A stretch of 14,623 bases of DNA from Actinomycetes bacterium (GTDB lineage Bacteria > Actinomycetota > Humimicrobiia > Humimicrobiales > Humimicrobiaceae): the NCBI GenBank assembly GCA_030603375.1, contig JAUVXY010000022.1, positions 1 through 14,623 on the forward strand, written 5' to 3'. Position 1 is the stretch's first letter. Every line of letters starts with the position of its first letter. Of this stretch, positions 14,276-14,623 are shown piece after piece. The notes under the pieces are model-generated. The model was not told where the DNA came from and ran no database searches. It saw nothing but the letters and a program-made list of their open reading frames with translations. Made by a program: the position numbers and the translations under genes.

Positions 14276-14587
14276 CTATTTAATTTCCATATTCTGTACA
14301 ATATCCAATCCTATAAGTACTTTTTCTTTATTACTCAGATTACCAATTATCCTTTTTGCAGGTGACGGAAGAGTTCTGGTCAAAGTAGGTGCAGCTAAAA
14401 TCTTATCATCTTCCGCAAGTTGAGGGTTTTTTAATATATCAATTATTTTTAACTCATAATTTAAACCAGGATCACTATCTAAAACTTCTTTTAAATTCTT
14501 TATTGCCAGCACAGAATTTGTTGTCTGTCCTGTCACATATAGCTTAAGTACGTATTTAATTTTCTTATTAGTTTTTTTACTCATCAT
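14276..14587 (-). CDS. kaiB: KaiB clock protein
   Basis: This 103-residue protein is close to canonical KaiB in length and sequence: YVLKLYVTGQTTNSVLAIKNLKEVL at the start, then ELKIIDILKNPQLAEDDKILAAPTLTRTLPSPAKRIIGNLSNKEKVLIGLDI. The block IIDILKNPQLAEDDKILAAPTL and the final RRIIGxLSxxEKVLIGLD are the hallmark of KaiB proteins able to switch from the tetrameric ground-state fold to the thioredoxin-like form that binds the CI ring of phosphorylated KaiC. The start at 14587 (or the next ATG, 14584) is preceded by a strong AGGAGG. Being first in the visible operon, its promoter lies at or beyond the right edge. Confidence 0.96.
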   Translation of the reverse strand: MMSKKTNKKIKYVLKLYVTGQTTNSVLAIKNLKEVLDSDPGLNYELKIIDILKNPQLAEDDKILAAPTLTRTLPSPAKRIIGNLSNKEKVLIGLDIVQNMEIK

Positions 14588-14623
14588 GTCCTATCCTCCT
14601 CTTTGGATATTTTTTATCTTTCT

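Overview
The window looks like chromosomal DNA of a low-GC bacterium. Five housekeeping genes lie in one direction on the minus strand in the order alaS, ruvX, mltG, an O-methyltransferase and a U32-family protein. This is the order of the Bacillus subtilis alaS-yrrK-yrrL-yrrM-(yrrN)-yrrO block, so a Firmicutes-like or neighbouring anaerobic lineage is suggested. The genus or phylum cannot be fixed from sequence reading alone, and a candidate phylum is equally possible.

Layout: (1) 1-888 is worn, mobile-element-associated DNA: the start of an unidentified ORF running off the left edge, an inverted repeat, and a broken chimeric gene. (2) 980-1518 is a compact BrnT/BrnA-type toxin-antitoxin operon on the plus strand, with a perfect 12-bp palindrome in its promoter. 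(3) 1568-7651 is the housekeeping block. Its last two genes, a TrmR-like methyltransferase and a TrhP-like U32 protein, fit successive steps of 5-methoxyuridine synthesis at tRNA wobble position 34. (4) 7692-7878 carries no protein gene, but on the minus strand holds a 187-nt RNA with a long closing stem and the conserved end sequences of 6S RNA. It lies just upstream of alaS with its own promoter-like sequence. (5) 7970-10322 is a defence and toxin-antitoxin zone: a PIN-toxin C-terminal remnant, an intact AbiEi/AbiEii pair, a CopG-type antitoxin beside the last codons of a deleted BrnT-like toxin, and a Phd/YefM-like remnant. (6) 10605-14587 is a minus-strand operon of kaiB, kaiC, a PAS-GGDEF-HD-GYP cyclic-di-GMP enzyme and a small unknown protein.

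The most interesting part is the last operon. KaiB and a two-domain KaiC with intact ATPase and phosphorylation-site residues are made together with a bifunctional c-di-GMP synthase/hydrolase whose start overlaps the kaiC stop. No kaiA is visible. This suggests a Kai timer or hourglass that reports through c-di-GMP rather than through a SasA/RpaA-type kinase relay. The second most interesting item is the 6S RNA placed as a possible leader or co-transcript of alaS. The two ends of the housekeeping block are flanked by toxin-antitoxin or defence genes and their debris, which suggests repeated insertion and decay at its borders.
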